From the NCBI GenBank assembly GCA_020632955.1, contig JACKEO010000023.1, positions 3,750 to 67,749 on the forward strand: a DNA stretch of 64,000 bases, in the 5' to 3' direction. Positions 30,982-41,998 of the stretch are shown here, one piece after another. A model generated the notes under the pieces. That model made no database searches and had not been told where the DNA came from. It saw only the letters and a list, made by a program, of their open reading frames with translations. How positions within the stretch are numbered: position 1 is the stretch's first letter; each line of letters begins with the position of its first letter. The DNA is from Alphaproteobacteria bacterium. GTDB taxonomy: Bacteria > Myxococcota_A > UBA796 > GCA-2862545. The translations under genes were made by a program, and so were the position numbers.

Positions 30982-32409
30982 GTGCGCACGACAGGGCCGT
31001 GGCTGCTGGGGACGTTCCTCGGGTGCACCGCGCCCGGGGCCGGCCCGGACGGTGACGACACCGACACGGTCGCCGACACCGAGACGGCCGACACCGGAAC
31101 CCCCGACACGGGGCGCGACGGCCCCCCGAACCTGCTCGTGGTGCTGCTCGACGACGTGGGGCTCGACCAGGTGCGCATCTTCGGCTGGCCCGACGCGCCG
31201 GAGCTGCCCACGCTCGAGGCGCTGGCGGCCGAGGGCGTGAGCTTCGACCGCGCCTTCACCGCCCCCACCTGCTCTCCCAGCCGCGCCCTGCTGCTCACCG
31301 GCCGGTACGGGCGCCGCACCGGCATCGGGCGCACGGTGGTGGCGAAGGAGGAGGTGCCGGGCCTGCCGCGCGACGAGGTGGGCATCGCCTCGGTGCTCGC
31401 CGCCGCTCCCACGCCCTACGCCACGGCCGCCGTGGGCAAGTGGCACCTGTCCACCTTCACGGAGCCCGACGGCCTCAGCCATCCCGCCGCCCTGGGCTTC
31501 GACCGCTGGTCCATCGCCATGGGCAACCTCGGCGGCGAGACGGCCACCGGCGAGGCCACCCAGGGCTACCTGCAGTGGGAGCGCGACCGCGACGGCACCC
31601 TGGAGGTGGTGGACGGCTACGCCACGAGCGTGCAGGTGGACGACGCCCTGGCGATGAGCGCCGAGCTGCCGGAGCCCTGGTTCGTCTGGCTGGCCTTCAG
31701 CGCGCCCCACGCGCCCTTCCACCCGCCGCCCACCGAGCTGCAGGACGACACGCCCGTGGGCCTCTTCGCCCCGCCGCGCGCGAAGTACCGGGCGATGCTG
31801 CAGGCCGCCGACACCGAGCTGGGCCGCCTGCTCGACGGGCTGGGTCCGCAGCGCGCGCGCACCACGGTGGTGGTGATCGGCGACAACGGCACGCCGGGCG
31901 ACGTGGTGCGGCGCCCGCTCGATCCGCTCCGCGCCAAGGACTCGCTGTACGACCTGGGCACCCGTGTGCCCATCGTGGTGGCCGGGCCGGGCGTGCCCGG
32001 GCGCGGGGTGGCCCACGGTCTCGTCCACGCGGTGGACCTCTTCCCCACGCTCGCGGCCCTGGGCGGTGCCGTGGCGGGGGAGGGGCCCTGGCCCGCCGTG
32101 CTCGACGGCACCTCCTTCGCGCCCCTGCTCGAGGACCCCGCCCTCCCGGCGCGCGAGCTCATCTACACCGAGCGCTTCGCCCCGAACGGCCGCGCGCTGA
32201 CCACCCGGAACGACGACGCCCGCGCCGTGCGCGACGCCTCCTGGCGCCTGATCCGCGACGCCGACGGCGACCACCTCTTCGCGGTGGGCGACGACGACCT
32301 CGACGACGGCCCCGACCTGCTGGCGGACGCGCCCGATGCGGACGCGCTGGCCGCGGCGGCGCGGCTGGGCGCGGCGCTGGACGGGCTGGAGGGGGAGCTG
32401 GGGCCGTGA
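30982..32409 (+). CDS. Type I sulfatase lipoprotein (formylglycine-dependent)
   Basis: 475 residues. Signal ending FLGC (lipobox), Asp/Thr-rich spacer (GDDTDTVADTETADTGTPDTG), then a full sulfatase domain: NLLVVLLDDVGLDQV (metal Asp pair), the signature Cys97-Ser-Pro-Ser-Arg101 in TCSPSRALLLTGRYGRRTG, VGKWHL, AFSAPHAPFHPP, and GDNGTPGD near the second metal site. Cys97 would need conversion to formylglycine by an FGE or anSME enzyme, not present in the window. Probably releases sulfate from extracellular sulfated sugars or esters. GAGGAG precedes the GTG start. About 100 bp upstream of the toxin-antitoxin pair. Confidence 0.88.
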   Translation: MRTTGPWLLGTFLGCTAPGAGPDGDDTDTVADTETADTGTPDTGRDGPPNLLVVLLDDVGLDQVRIFGWPDAPELPTLEALAAEGVSFDRAFTAPTCSPSRALLLTGRYGRRTGIGRTVVAKEEVPGLPRDEVGIASVLAAAPTPYATAAVGKWHLSTFTEPDGLSHPAALGFDRWSIAMGNLGGETATGEATQGYLQWERDRDGTLEVVDGYATSVQVDDALAMSAELPEPWFVWLAFSAPHAPFHPPPTELQDDTPVGLFAPPRAKYRAMLQAADTELGRLLDGLGPQRARTTVVVIGDNGTPGDVVRRPLDPLRAKDSLYDLGTRVPIVVAGPGVPGRGVAHGLVHAVDLFPTLAALGGAVAGEGPWPAVLDGTSFAPLLEDPALPARELIYTERFAPNGRALTTRNDDARAVRDASWRLIRDADGDHLFAVGDDDLDDGPDLLADAPDADALAAAARLGAALDGLEGELGP

Positions 32410-32490
32410 GGCCGCTGCGGCCGCCGAGCCGCGCGGCCGTGTGTCGGAGGGGGACCGGGGCGTCCGTCGCCATGGTTCGCCTGGTGGGTG

Positions 32491-32513
32491 ATGACGTCAT
32501 ACGATGACGTCAT
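32491..32513. promoter_or_regulatory. Double palindromic operator of the VapBC module
   Basis: Two perfect 10-bp palindromes ATGACGTCAT at 32491-32500 and 32504-32513, separated by ACG (13 bp centre to centre). The second covers the first two bases of the antitoxin ATG. This is the arrangement expected for cooperative binding of ribbon-helix-helix dimers that repress their own operon. Confidence 0.7.
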
Positions 32514-32742
32514 GCGCACCATCGTCGAACTCCCCGAGGACCAGCTCCGCGCGCTCGACGCGTGGAGCCGGGCACGTGGCATCAGCCGGGCCGAAGCCGT
32601 GCGTCGCGCGGTGGCCCACCTGCTGCAGGACGCGACGCAGGTGCGTGCGGCAGCCGACGCCGCCTTCGGACTCTGGCGCGATCGAGAGGTGGACGGGCTG
32701 GCCGAACAGGAGCGCCTGCGTGCCGAGTGGGACGATCGATGA
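32512..32742 (+). CDS. vapB: VapB-type ribbon-helix-helix antitoxin
   Basis: 76 residues. MRTIVELPEDQLRALDAWSRARGISRAEAVRRAVAHLL is a typical ribbon-helix-helix DNA-binding N-terminus (beta strand, then two helices with SRAEAVRRAV). The C-terminal RDREVDGLAEQERLRAEWDD tail would wrap around the toxin. ATG at 32512 gives the standard length; the GTG at 32488 would add eight residues encoded by the operator itself. The stop overlaps the toxin ATG by 4 bp. Expected to bind the double palindrome just upstream with the toxin. Confidence 0.85.
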   Translation: MRTIVELPEDQLRALDAWSRARGISRAEAVRRAVAHLLQDATQVRAAADAAFGLWRDREVDGLAEQERLRAEWDDR

Positions 32743-33104
32743 GGGTGCTGCTCGACTCCTGCATCCTGATCGACTTCCTGTCCGGCCGCGCGGCGGCCCG
32801 TGCGTACCTCGCCGAGCTCGACGGCGCGGCCATCAGCCTCGTCACCTGGATGGAGGTCGTGGTGGGTGCGACGACCGCGGAGGAGGAGGCGGTCGTGCGG
32901 ACCTTCCTGTCCGGGTTCGTCCTCCTGCCGGTCGAGGGCGAGGTCGCCGAGGAGGCGGTGGCGCTTCGTCGCGCGAAGCGGCTGAAGCTCCCCGACGCCA
33001 TCATCCTCGCCTCGGCGCGGGTCCACGGCCTCGTGCTGGCCACGCGGAACACGAAGGACTTCGACGCGACCGACGCGGGCGTGCTCGTGCCCTACGAGGT
33101 CTGA
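32739..33104 (+). CDS. vapC: VapC-type PIN-domain toxin ribonuclease
   Basis: 121 residues. PIN-domain acidic residues are Asp6 (VLLDSCILIDFL), Glu39 (TWMEVVVG), Asp86 (KLPDAIILASA) and Asp107 (TRNTKDFD), all at expected spacings, so the magnesium-dependent nuclease site looks intact. VapC toxins cleave tRNA or rRNA when the antitoxin is degraded. The composition resembles the neighbours, with no sign of very recent transfer. Followed after 29 bp by the convergent OmpA gene. Confidence 0.88.
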   Translation: MRVLLDSCILIDFLSGRAAARAYLAELDGAAISLVTWMEVVVGATTAEEEAVVRTFLSGFVLLPVEGEVAEEAVALRRAKRLKLPDAIILASARVHGLVLATRNTKDFDATDAGVLVPYEV

Positions 33105-33133
33105 GGTCCGGACCACGGCACCAGGGGCTCCCG

Positions 33134-35437
<2,304 letters not shown>

Positions 35438-35537
35438 GGAGCGCTCCGCGACAGTCCATCTCTGCGCCGGTCGTACCACGAAGCTCCCGGGAGACGCACC
35501 GCCGGGGTGGCCGGTGCGGGCCTGACGGGGATCCGCC

Positions 35538-37322
35538 TCAGCCCTCGGCGTACATCGCCTCGATCACGTCTGCGAAGTGCTGATCGACCACACGCCGCTT
35601 GATCTTGAGCGTGGGGGTGAGCTCGCCGTCGGCGATCGTGAGGTCGCGGGGCAGCACCGAGAACTTCCGGACGTGCTCCACGCGGGCGAAGCGCGGGTTG
35701 ACCTCTGCGTCGACGCCGGCCTGCAGCGCGGCGATGAGCTCGGGCCGGGCGTGGATGCCGTCGGTGGGCAGGCCGTGCTCCTGGGCGAAGGCCTGCGTGG
35801 CCTCGGGGTCGAGGGTGAGCAGCGCCGACAGGAACTTGCGCCGGTCTCCGATCACCACGGCCTGGCTCACCAGCGGCAGGTTCTTCAGCGCCGCCTCGAT
35901 GTTCTTCGGGGCGATGTTCTTGCCGCCCGCGGTGATGAGGATCTCCTTCTTCCGCCCCGTGATCGACAGGAAGCCGTCGGCGTCGATGCTGCCGAGGTCG
36001 CCCGAGTGCAGCCAGCCGTCGATGAGCGTCTCGGCGGTGGCGGCGGGCTCCTTGAGGTAGCCGGCGAAGACGTTTCCGCCGCGCAGGCAGATCTCGCCGT
36101 CGTCGGCGATGCGGACCTCGGTGCCGGGGATGGCAGGCCCCACCGTGCCGAACTTCGTCTGGCCGGGCCGGTTGAAGGTGGTGGGGCCCGTGCCCTCGGA
36201 CTGGCCGTAGACCTCGTGGATCACGATGTCGAGACCGGCGAAGAACTCGAGGACCTCCTTGGCGATGGGGGCCGCGCCGCTGATGCCGAAGCGGGCGGCG
36301 TCGAGGCCGAGCGCGGCCTTCACCTTCGAGAACACGAGGCGGTCGGCCAGCCGGTACTGCAGCGCCAGCAGCCCACCGGGCGTGCCGCCGGCGTTGCGCA
36401 CGTCGACGGCCTTGCGGCCGATGCCCGTGGCCCAGGTGGCGATCACGGCCTTGGCGCCCGTGGCCTGGGCCATGCGCGCCGTGAGCCCTGCGTGCATCTT
36501 CTCCCACACGCGCGGCACGCCGAAGAGGATGGTGGGTCGTGCCGCCTGCAGGTCGCGCAGCAGGGTCTCCATGCTCTCGGCGTACCAGATCGTGAGGCCC
36601 GACGAGATGGGACCGTGCACCGTGAACATCTGCTCGGCGATGTGCGACAGCGGCAGGTACGAGATCATCCGGTCGGACGCGGTGGCCCCCACCATGTCGA
36701 CGGCCACGTCGGCGGTGTGCGTGAGGTTGTGGTGCGTGAGCATCACGGCCTTGGGCGGCCCGGTGGTGCCCGAGGTGTAGATCAGCGTGCCCACGGCGTC
36801 GGGCTGCAGCGCGTCGAGCCGCGCGTCCACGTCGGCGTCGGGCACGCTGGACCCGAGGCTCACGAAGTCCTCCCAGGCGAGCGCGAGCGGGTCGTCGCTC
36901 TGCACGCCCTTCATGAGCACCACGCGCTCCAGCTTCGGGAGCTGGTCCTTCGTCTCCTGGAGCTTGGCGAGCTGGCCCAGGTCCTCCACGAGCACCACCC
37001 GGGCGTCGCAGTGCCCCACGATGTAGGCCACCTCCTCGGGCGAGCAGGTGGTGTAGATGCCGGCGGGCATGGCGCCCACGGTCATCGCGGCCACGTCGAC
37101 GATCACCCACTCGGGCCGGTTGTAGCCGAGCATGCAGACGCCTTCGCCGGGCTCCACGCCGAGGGCGAGCAGGCTCTTGGCCGCGGCCTGCACCTCGGCG
37201 GCGTAGGCGGCCCAGGTCGTGGCCGACCAGGATCCGTCGGGTTGCCGCACCTGGTAGGCCGGGTGCTGGGCGTCGACGCGCGCGCGCTCGCGCAGGCGGC
37301 GGGGGATCGTGTCGTGGGTCAA
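35538..37322 (-). CDS. Long-chain acyl-CoA synthetase (AMP-forming)
   Basis: 594 residues of the adenylate-forming family: AMP-binding LIYTSGTTGPPKAVMLTHHNL, LPLSHIAEQ, GVPRVWEKMHAG, ISGAAPIAKEVLEFF, VYGQSEGTG (A5), GEICLRGGNVFAGYLKEP, WLHSGDLGSIDADGFLSITGRKKEILITAGGKNIAPKNIE (A8 linker) and the C-terminal lysine region TLKIKRRVV. The layout matches FAA1/FadD15-type enzymes for long-chain fatty acids. The only nearby start is TTG at 37322 with GGGAGGG upstream. A TATTAC box lies about 36 nt before it. Divergent from the TolB-like gene. Confidence 0.9.
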   Translation of the reverse strand: MTHDTIPRRLRERARVDAQHPAYQVRQPDGSWSATTWAAYAAEVQAAAKSLLALGVEPGEGVCMLGYNRPEWVIVDVAAMTVGAMPAGIYTTCSPEEVAYIVGHCDARVVLVEDLGQLAKLQETKDQLPKLERVVLMKGVQSDDPLALAWEDFVSLGSSVPDADVDARLDALQPDAVGTLIYTSGTTGPPKAVMLTHHNLTHTADVAVDMVGATASDRMISYLPLSHIAEQMFTVHGPISSGLTIWYAESMETLLRDLQAARPTILFGVPRVWEKMHAGLTARMAQATGAKAVIATWATGIGRKAVDVRNAGGTPGGLLALQYRLADRLVFSKVKAALGLDAARFGISGAAPIAKEVLEFFAGLDIVIHEVYGQSEGTGPTTFNRPGQTKFGTVGPAIPGTEVRIADDGEICLRGGNVFAGYLKEPAATAETLIDGWLHSGDLGSIDADGFLSITGRKKEILITAGGKNIAPKNIEAALKNLPLVSQAVVIGDRRKFLSALLTLDPEATQAFAQEHGLPTDGIHARPELIAALQAGVDAEVNPRFARVEHVRKFSVLPRDLTIADGELTPTLKIKRRVVDQHFADVIEAMYAEG

Positions 37323-37459
37323 GGCTCCCTCCCGGAGAAACTCGGGCGCATGGTAATACGCGTTCGGAACGACAGAGCGGCGGATCGACGGGGGGGCCGC
37401 GCAGCGCGTGTCCGGACGCGGCCGAGACGGATCCGGCGCGAGGGGCGCACACGCTGAGG

Positions 37460-37465
37460 TAGACC
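37460..37465 (+). promoter_or_regulatory. Putative -10 element for the TolB-like/beta-barrel gene
   Basis: TAGACC, 27 nt upstream of the GTG at 37487. Confidence 0.4.
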
Positions 37466-37486
37466 GGTCGCGGACGCGGAGGTCGT

Positions 37487-38980
37487 GTGCGGGGCTGGTG
37501 GATGCTGGTGGGACTCGTCCTGTCGGGCCCGGCGTCGGCCCAGGACGACTTCCGGCTGGACGCGGTGCTCGTGGCCCCCTTCGTGGCGACCCCGTCCGAG
37601 CTCGGGGAGGACGCGGCCCTGCTGCGCGCCCGCGTCGAGGAGGCCCTGTCCGTCGACAACGTGCTCGTGCCCCTCGCCGACGTGCCCGACATGCCGGGCG
37701 GCACCCCTGCCGATCTGTACGTGCTCGCCTGTCCCGACGCGCAGTACGACGGGTGCGCCTTCGCGCTGGGGGAGCACGCCGGCGCCGACTGGGTGGTGGG
37801 CGGCGAGGTGCGTCCCGTGGTGGGCGCGCTGTCGCTCACGCTGCGCTTCGTGGAGGTCTCGTCGGCGCGGGTGCTCCTCGTCACCGAGCTGGAGGTGGAG
37901 GACCCTCGCGACGGCGTCGTGGGCGAGCAGGCGGCCGGACTCCTCGCCGCGGTGCTGTCGGGTGCCATCGAGCTCGTGGACCTGCGCATCGACCGGAGCA
38001 CGGTGGTCCGCGCCGAGGCCATGGACGACCAGGAGCTGGAGGAGGCCGCGCAGGAGCTGGACGCCCTCGAGGACGAGCTGGGCGAGGCGGAGCGGGACGA
38101 CCGTCGCCGCGGCCGGCGGGAGCGGCTCACCCTGGCCGACCTGGCGGCCTACGAGGGGCGCGACGACGCCACGCCGTGGGACGATCTGGGGCTGACCAAG
38201 GCCCAGTACGTGCGCATGCGGAACGACGGCGTGGACCTGCCCACCTTCCGGCGCAGGCTGCGGGGGCGGATGGGCGAGCTGCGGGTGGGGGGCACCGCCT
38301 TCACCCTGGGCACCGGTCCCTGGACCCAGGTCTCGGAGACCTGGTACGCGCGCAACGCGCTCACCCTGGAGCTCGCCGACCAGATCGTGGTGGAGGACCT
38401 GGACGAGGGCTTCTGGCGCGCCTGGGAGATCGACGTGGGCTTCGGCGTGCTGCCCTGGCTCGACGTGGGCGGCTTCTTCGGGCCGCAGCTCATCACGTGG
38501 CGCGGCCGGGTGCAGCCCGCGGTGGAGGGGGAGGAGCTCCGCCTGCGGGAGCCCGTGGAGCAGGTGGCCACCACCTGGCACGCCGGCGGTCGGGTGCAGG
38601 TGGCGCCGGGCCCGGCGTGGCCGGCGCGCCCCGTGGTCGGGGTGGGGGTGCGGTGGTGGTCGGGGCGTCCGCGCAGCGACTTCCTCGTGGCGCCCGACGG
38701 CGTGGTGGAGGTGCAGAAGCCCTGGCTGCTCTTCCTCGAGGTCACCGCCGGCGCCGAGGTCGACATCGATCGCTGGCTGCAGCTCTGGGCGCGTGCCGAT
38801 CTGGACTTCCCGCTGGCGGGCGCGCCGGCCTCCGAGGTGCGCCGCGGCGGCGCGCTGCTGCCGGGCGCCCCGTCGGCTCGTTCCGGCGACGAGCCGCTGG
38901 CCGTGGGGGCCTCCCTCGGCTTCACCTTCCGGATCCGCCTCCGGCCGAAGTGGACCCCGTCGCCGCGGCGCGTCGAGTGA
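37487..38980 (+). CDS. Secreted protein with TolB/CsgG-like N-terminus and probable beta-barrel C-terminus
   Basis: 497 residues. Signal peptide RGWWMLVGLVLSGPASAQ. Residues about 22-165 resemble the TolB N-terminal or CsgG-like fold (LDAVLVAPFVATPSELGEDAALLRARVEEAL, then GADWVVGGEVRPVVGALSLTLRFVEVSSARVL). A charged helical stretch follows (EELEEAAQELDALEDELGEAERDDRRRGRRER), then about 230 residues with many amphipathic strands (WEIDVGFGVLPWLDVGGFFGPQL, PVVGVGVRWWSG, AVGASLGFTFRIRL) ending with an aromatic strand and a basic tail, as in outer-membrane proteins. The combination is unfamiliar to me. GTG at 37487 begins the signal peptide. Confidence 0.6.
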   Translation: MRGWWMLVGLVLSGPASAQDDFRLDAVLVAPFVATPSELGEDAALLRARVEEALSVDNVLVPLADVPDMPGGTPADLYVLACPDAQYDGCAFALGEHAGADWVVGGEVRPVVGALSLTLRFVEVSSARVLLVTELEVEDPRDGVVGEQAAGLLAAVLSGAIELVDLRIDRSTVVRAEAMDDQELEEAAQELDALEDELGEAERDDRRRGRRERLTLADLAAYEGRDDATPWDDLGLTKAQYVRMRNDGVDLPTFRRRLRGRMGELRVGGTAFTLGTGPWTQVSETWYARNALTLELADQIVVEDLDEGFWRAWEIDVGFGVLPWLDVGGFFGPQLITWRGRVQPAVEGEELRLREPVEQVATTWHAGGRVQVAPGPAWPARPVVGVGVRWWSGRPRSDFLVAPDGVVEVQKPWLLFLEVTAGAEVDIDRWLQLWARADLDFPLAGAPASEVRRGGALLPGAPSARSGDEPLAVGASLGFTFRIRLRPKWTPSPRRVE

Positions 38981-39008
38981 GCCGCGCCAGGGGGCGCTCC
39001 GGCGATGG

Positions 39009-39014
39009 TAGAAC
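39009..39014 (+). promoter_or_regulatory. Putative -10 element for the first MopE-like gene
   Basis: TAGAAC, 28 nt upstream of the ATG. The surrounding GGTAGAA and GGGG are shared with the second MopE-like gene at almost the same distance. Confidence 0.45.
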
Positions 39015-39036
39015 GGGGCCTCGCTCCGGAGCTCCC

Positions 39037-41934
39037 ATGCGCACGCTGCGCAGCGCCTCCCTCCTCCTGGTCGCCGGCTGCGTCGAGCCGGTGATCTCCA
39101 CCTTCAACGAGCCGCCGGTGGTGGTCATCCAGCAGCCGCAGGAGGACCTCACGGTGCCCCTCGGCACCACCGTGGAGCTGGTGGGCAAGGTGGCCGACGA
39201 CGGTCCCCTGAAGCAGATCCTGGCCCAGTGGCTCGACAACGGCACCGACGTGCTGGCCTCGGACCTGAAGCCCGACGCGGAGGGGCTCGTCACCCTGTCG
39301 GTGGCGGACCTGGGGGAAGGGGCCCACGCGCTGATGCTGCGCGCGGTGGACCTGGAGGGGCTGTTCGGCGACGCCACGATCACCGTGACGGTGGAGAAGG
39401 TGGTGGAGGCGCCCACGCTGGTGATCGTGCGCCCCACCGACGCCGACCGGGGCCAGCAGAAGGCGCCGTTCACCTTCGAGGCGCGGGTCGCCGACGCCCA
39501 GGATCCGCCCGAGGTGCTCGGCGTGGAGGTGGCCAGCGACAAGGACGGGGTGCTCTGCACCACCACCGCCGACGAGCAGGGCTCCGCGGTCTGCCAGGGC
39601 ACGCCGCAGACCGCGGGCAGCCACCAGCTCACCTTCCGGGTGCGCGACACCGACGACCACGTCACCGAGCGCATCACGGTCCTGCAGGTGGACCCCCTGC
39701 GCGCCGAGCCGGTGATCACGATCACGGCACCTGCCCAGAACGCCCTGGTCCGCATGGGCGAGGCCAGCGCGATGGAGGCCACGGTCGCCGATCTGCAGGA
39801 CCCCGCCGAGGCCCTGTCGGTAGCGGTGGCGAGCGATCGCGACGGACCGCTGTGCACCGCCCGCCCCGATGCCACCGGGGAGGCCGCCTGCTTCGGCGTG
39901 GTCACGAGCGCCGGCGCCCACGTCCTCACCTTCACGGTCACCGACACCGAGGCCCACACCGCCAGCGCCACCCGCCTCGTGTCGGCCATCGACCCGCGCG
40001 ACGTGGACGACGACGGCGACGGCGAGACCGAGAACGAGGGCGACTGCGACGACGCCGACGCCACCGTGTGGTCGGGCGCGGTGGAGCAGCCCGACGGCCT
40101 CGACGAGGACTGCGACGGCGTGGCCGACGAGGGCACCGTGCGCTTCGACGACGACGGGGACGGCTTCTGCGAGTCGCTCGTGGTGTGCACCGACGGCAGC
40201 CGCACCGGCGACTGCGACGACACCGCACCCCTGGTGCACCCCGACGCCACCGAGAGCTGCCTCACCCCCTGGGACGACGACTGCGACACCTCGCTCGACG
40301 CCGAGGACGCCACCGGTTGCACCGCCTGGTTCGAGGACGTGGACGGGGACCGCTTCGGCGACCCCGAGGCGCCTCGCTGCACCTGCGTGGTGCCGGCCTC
40401 GGGATCCCTGAACGACGACGACTGCGACGACAGCCTCGCGGCGGTGAACCCCGGGCAGGCGGAGCTGCCCAACGGGCGCGACGACGACTGCGACACCGTG
40501 GCCGACGAGGGCACCGACCGCTTCGACGACGACAAGGACGGGTACTGCGAGTCGCTGGTGGCGTGCACCGACGGCGCGATGCCGGGCGACTGCAACGACG
40601 CGGCGCCGGGTGTGAACCCGGGCGCGGCCGAGATCTGCACCACCTCCTACGAGGAGGACTGCGGCGCCGATCTGTACGAGGAGGGCGCCCCGGGCTGCAC
40701 CCCCTGGTTCATCGACGCCGACGGCGACCGCTACGGCGATCCCGCGCGCGGTCACTGCACCTGCGACGTGCCCCTGGGTGCGGTGGGCAACGACAAGGAC
40801 TGCGACGACACCTCCGACGCCGTCTTCCCGGGCGCGCTGGAGCTGCCGAACGGCGTGGACGACGACTGCGACACGGTGGCCGACGAGGGCACCGACCGCT
40901 TCGACGACGACAAGGACGGGTACTGCGAGTCGCTGGTGGCGTGCACCGACGGCGCGCTGCCCGGCGACTGCAACGACGCGGCGCCGGCCGTGAACCCGGG
41001 CGCCACCGAGACCTGCGCCACCCCCTGGGACGACGACTGCGACGTGGCCACCGACGAGGAGGGCGCCACGGGCTGCACCACCTGGTACCTCGACGGCGAC
41101 GGCGACCGGTTCGGGCGCATGGGCAGCCCGGCGCACTGCACCTGCGTCGTGCCCTTCAACGGGGTGGCCAACGACCTGGACTGCAACGACGACGCCCCGG
41201 CGATCCACCCGGCCATGAGCGACATCGCCAACGGACTCGACGACAACTGCAACGGCAACGCCGACGAGGGCACCACCCGCTACGACAACGACGGCGACGG
41301 CTACTGCGCCGCCAGCTCGTGCACGCCGCAGCCCGACGGCCGCACCTTCCTGCCCGACGACTGCAACGACGGCCGCACCGACATCCACCCGGGCGCGGCG
41401 GAGGTCTGCAACAACGGCGTGGACGACAACTGCCTCGGAGGCCAGGACGAGGGCGAGGACGGTCCCGGCTGCCTGGACTGGTGGGCCGACAACGACAACG
41501 ACGGCTACGGCGCAGGCCCCGGACGGTGCTTCTGCCAGGCCACGGGCGTGTACAAGCGGCGCAACGCGAACGACTGCTACGACGCCAACCCGAACGCCTA
41601 CCCGGGTCAGCAGCAGTGGTTCACCTCGGATCGCGGGGACGGGTCGTACGACTACGACTGCGACACGAAGGAGACGCCCGAGCTCGAGGACGAGTACCAG
41701 TGCGAGTGCGTGGTCACGATCGACTTCGGGATCTTCAAGCTCCCGTTCACGATCGACGACTTCGAGTCGGGCTGGCGCGACACCCCCGACTGCGGCGCCC
41801 AGGGCACCTGGTACCACAGCTGCCGCTACGCCCAGATCGAGGTGGAGGACACCGGCGGGTTCGGCTTCGACTTCTGCATCCCGGGGCTGGGCGAGACGGC
41901 CTCCACCCAGGTGCTGCGCCAGGGCTGCCGGTAG
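39037..41934 (+). CDS. MopE-like lipoprotein with Ig-like domains and DxDxDG metal-binding repeats (copy 1)
   Basis: 965 residues. Signal MRTLRSASLLLVAGC (lipobox). Residues about 15-320 are three Ig-like repeats (EPPVVVIQQPQEDLTV, EAPTLVIVRPTDADRG, EPVITITAPAQNALV). From about 325 a long Cys/Asp-rich region of MopE/SprA-type units: DDDGDGETENEGDCDDAD, then PNGRDDDCDTVADEGT-type units, about ten in all, alternating with CTPWFIDADGDRYGDP-type ones. MopE proteins of methanotrophs bind copper; most relatives are uncharacterised surface proteins and calcium binding is equally possible. The last 80 residues (FTIDDFESGWRDTPDCGAQGTWY...) form a conserved non-repeat cap. Tandem paralogue at 41999. 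Confidence 0.8.
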   Translation: MRTLRSASLLLVAGCVEPVISTFNEPPVVVIQQPQEDLTVPLGTTVELVGKVADDGPLKQILAQWLDNGTDVLASDLKPDAEGLVTLSVADLGEGAHALMLRAVDLEGLFGDATITVTVEKVVEAPTLVIVRPTDADRGQQKAPFTFEARVADAQDPPEVLGVEVASDKDGVLCTTTADEQGSAVCQGTPQTAGSHQLTFRVRDTDDHVTERITVLQVDPLRAEPVITITAPAQNALVRMGEASAMEATVADLQDPAEALSVAVASDRDGPLCTARPDATGEAACFGVVTSAGAHVLTFTVTDTEAHTASATRLVSAIDPRDVDDDGDGETENEGDCDDADATVWSGAVEQPDGLDEDCDGVADEGTVRFDDDGDGFCESLVVCTDGSRTGDCDDTAPLVHPDATESCLTPWDDDCDTSLDAEDATGCTAWFEDVDGDRFGDPEAPRCTCVVPASGSLNDDDCDDSLAAVNPGQAELPNGRDDDCDTVADEGTDRFDDDKDGYCESLVACTDGAMPGDCNDAAPGVNPGAAEICTTSYEEDCGADLYEEGAPGCTPWFIDADGDRYGDPARGHCTCDVPLGAVGNDKDCDDTSDAVFPGALELPNGVDDDCDTVADEGTDRFDDDKDGYCESLVACTDGALPGDCNDAAPAVNPGATETCATPWDDDCDVATDEEGATGCTTWYLDGDGDRFGRMGSPAHCTCVVPFNGVANDLDCNDDAPAIHPAMSDIANGLDDNCNGNADEGTTRYDNDGDGYCAASSCTPQPDGRTFLPDDCNDGRTDIHPGAAEVCNNGVDDNCLGGQDEGEDGPGCLDWWADNDNDGYGAGPGRCFCQATGVYKRRNANDCYDANPNAYPGQQQWFTSDRGDGSYDYDCDTKETPELEDEYQCECVVTIDFGIFKLPFTIDDFESGWRDTPDCGAQGTWYHSCRYAQIEVEDTGGFGFDFCIPGLGETASTQVLRQGCR
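40501..41003 (+). repeat. 378-bp direct repeat inside the MopE-like gene
   Basis: Bases 40501-40625 recur at 40879-41003 with only about four mismatches by eye, offset 378 bp (126 codons, in frame). This marks an internal duplication of a pair of metal-binding units. Confidence 0.8.
41203..41703 (+). repeat. 501-bp block shared with the tandem paralogue (copy A)
   Basis: Aligns without gaps to 43409-43909 (offset 2206 bp) with 16 mismatches counted by eye, about 97 percent identical, while sequence on both sides diverges. Suggests recent duplication or gene conversion. Confidence 0.9.
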
Positions 41935-41969
41935 TGCAGTCCGGCGCGCGGGACCTGCCTGCGCGGTGG

Positions 41970-41975
41970 TAGAAG
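41970..41975 (+). promoter_or_regulatory. Putative -10 element for the second MopE-like gene
   Basis: TAGAAG, 29 nt upstream of the ATG, in the same GGTAGAA context as before the first copy, so each copy probably has its own promoter. Confidence 0.45.
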
Positions 41976-41998
41976 AGGGGCGGTCTTCCGGAGGATCC

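Noticed and set aside
39228..41972. 914-residue Arg/Gly-rich plus-strand frame over the MopE-like gene
   Set aside because: Out-of-phase reading of Asp/Gly-rich codons; the lipoprotein phase has a signal peptide and family motifs.
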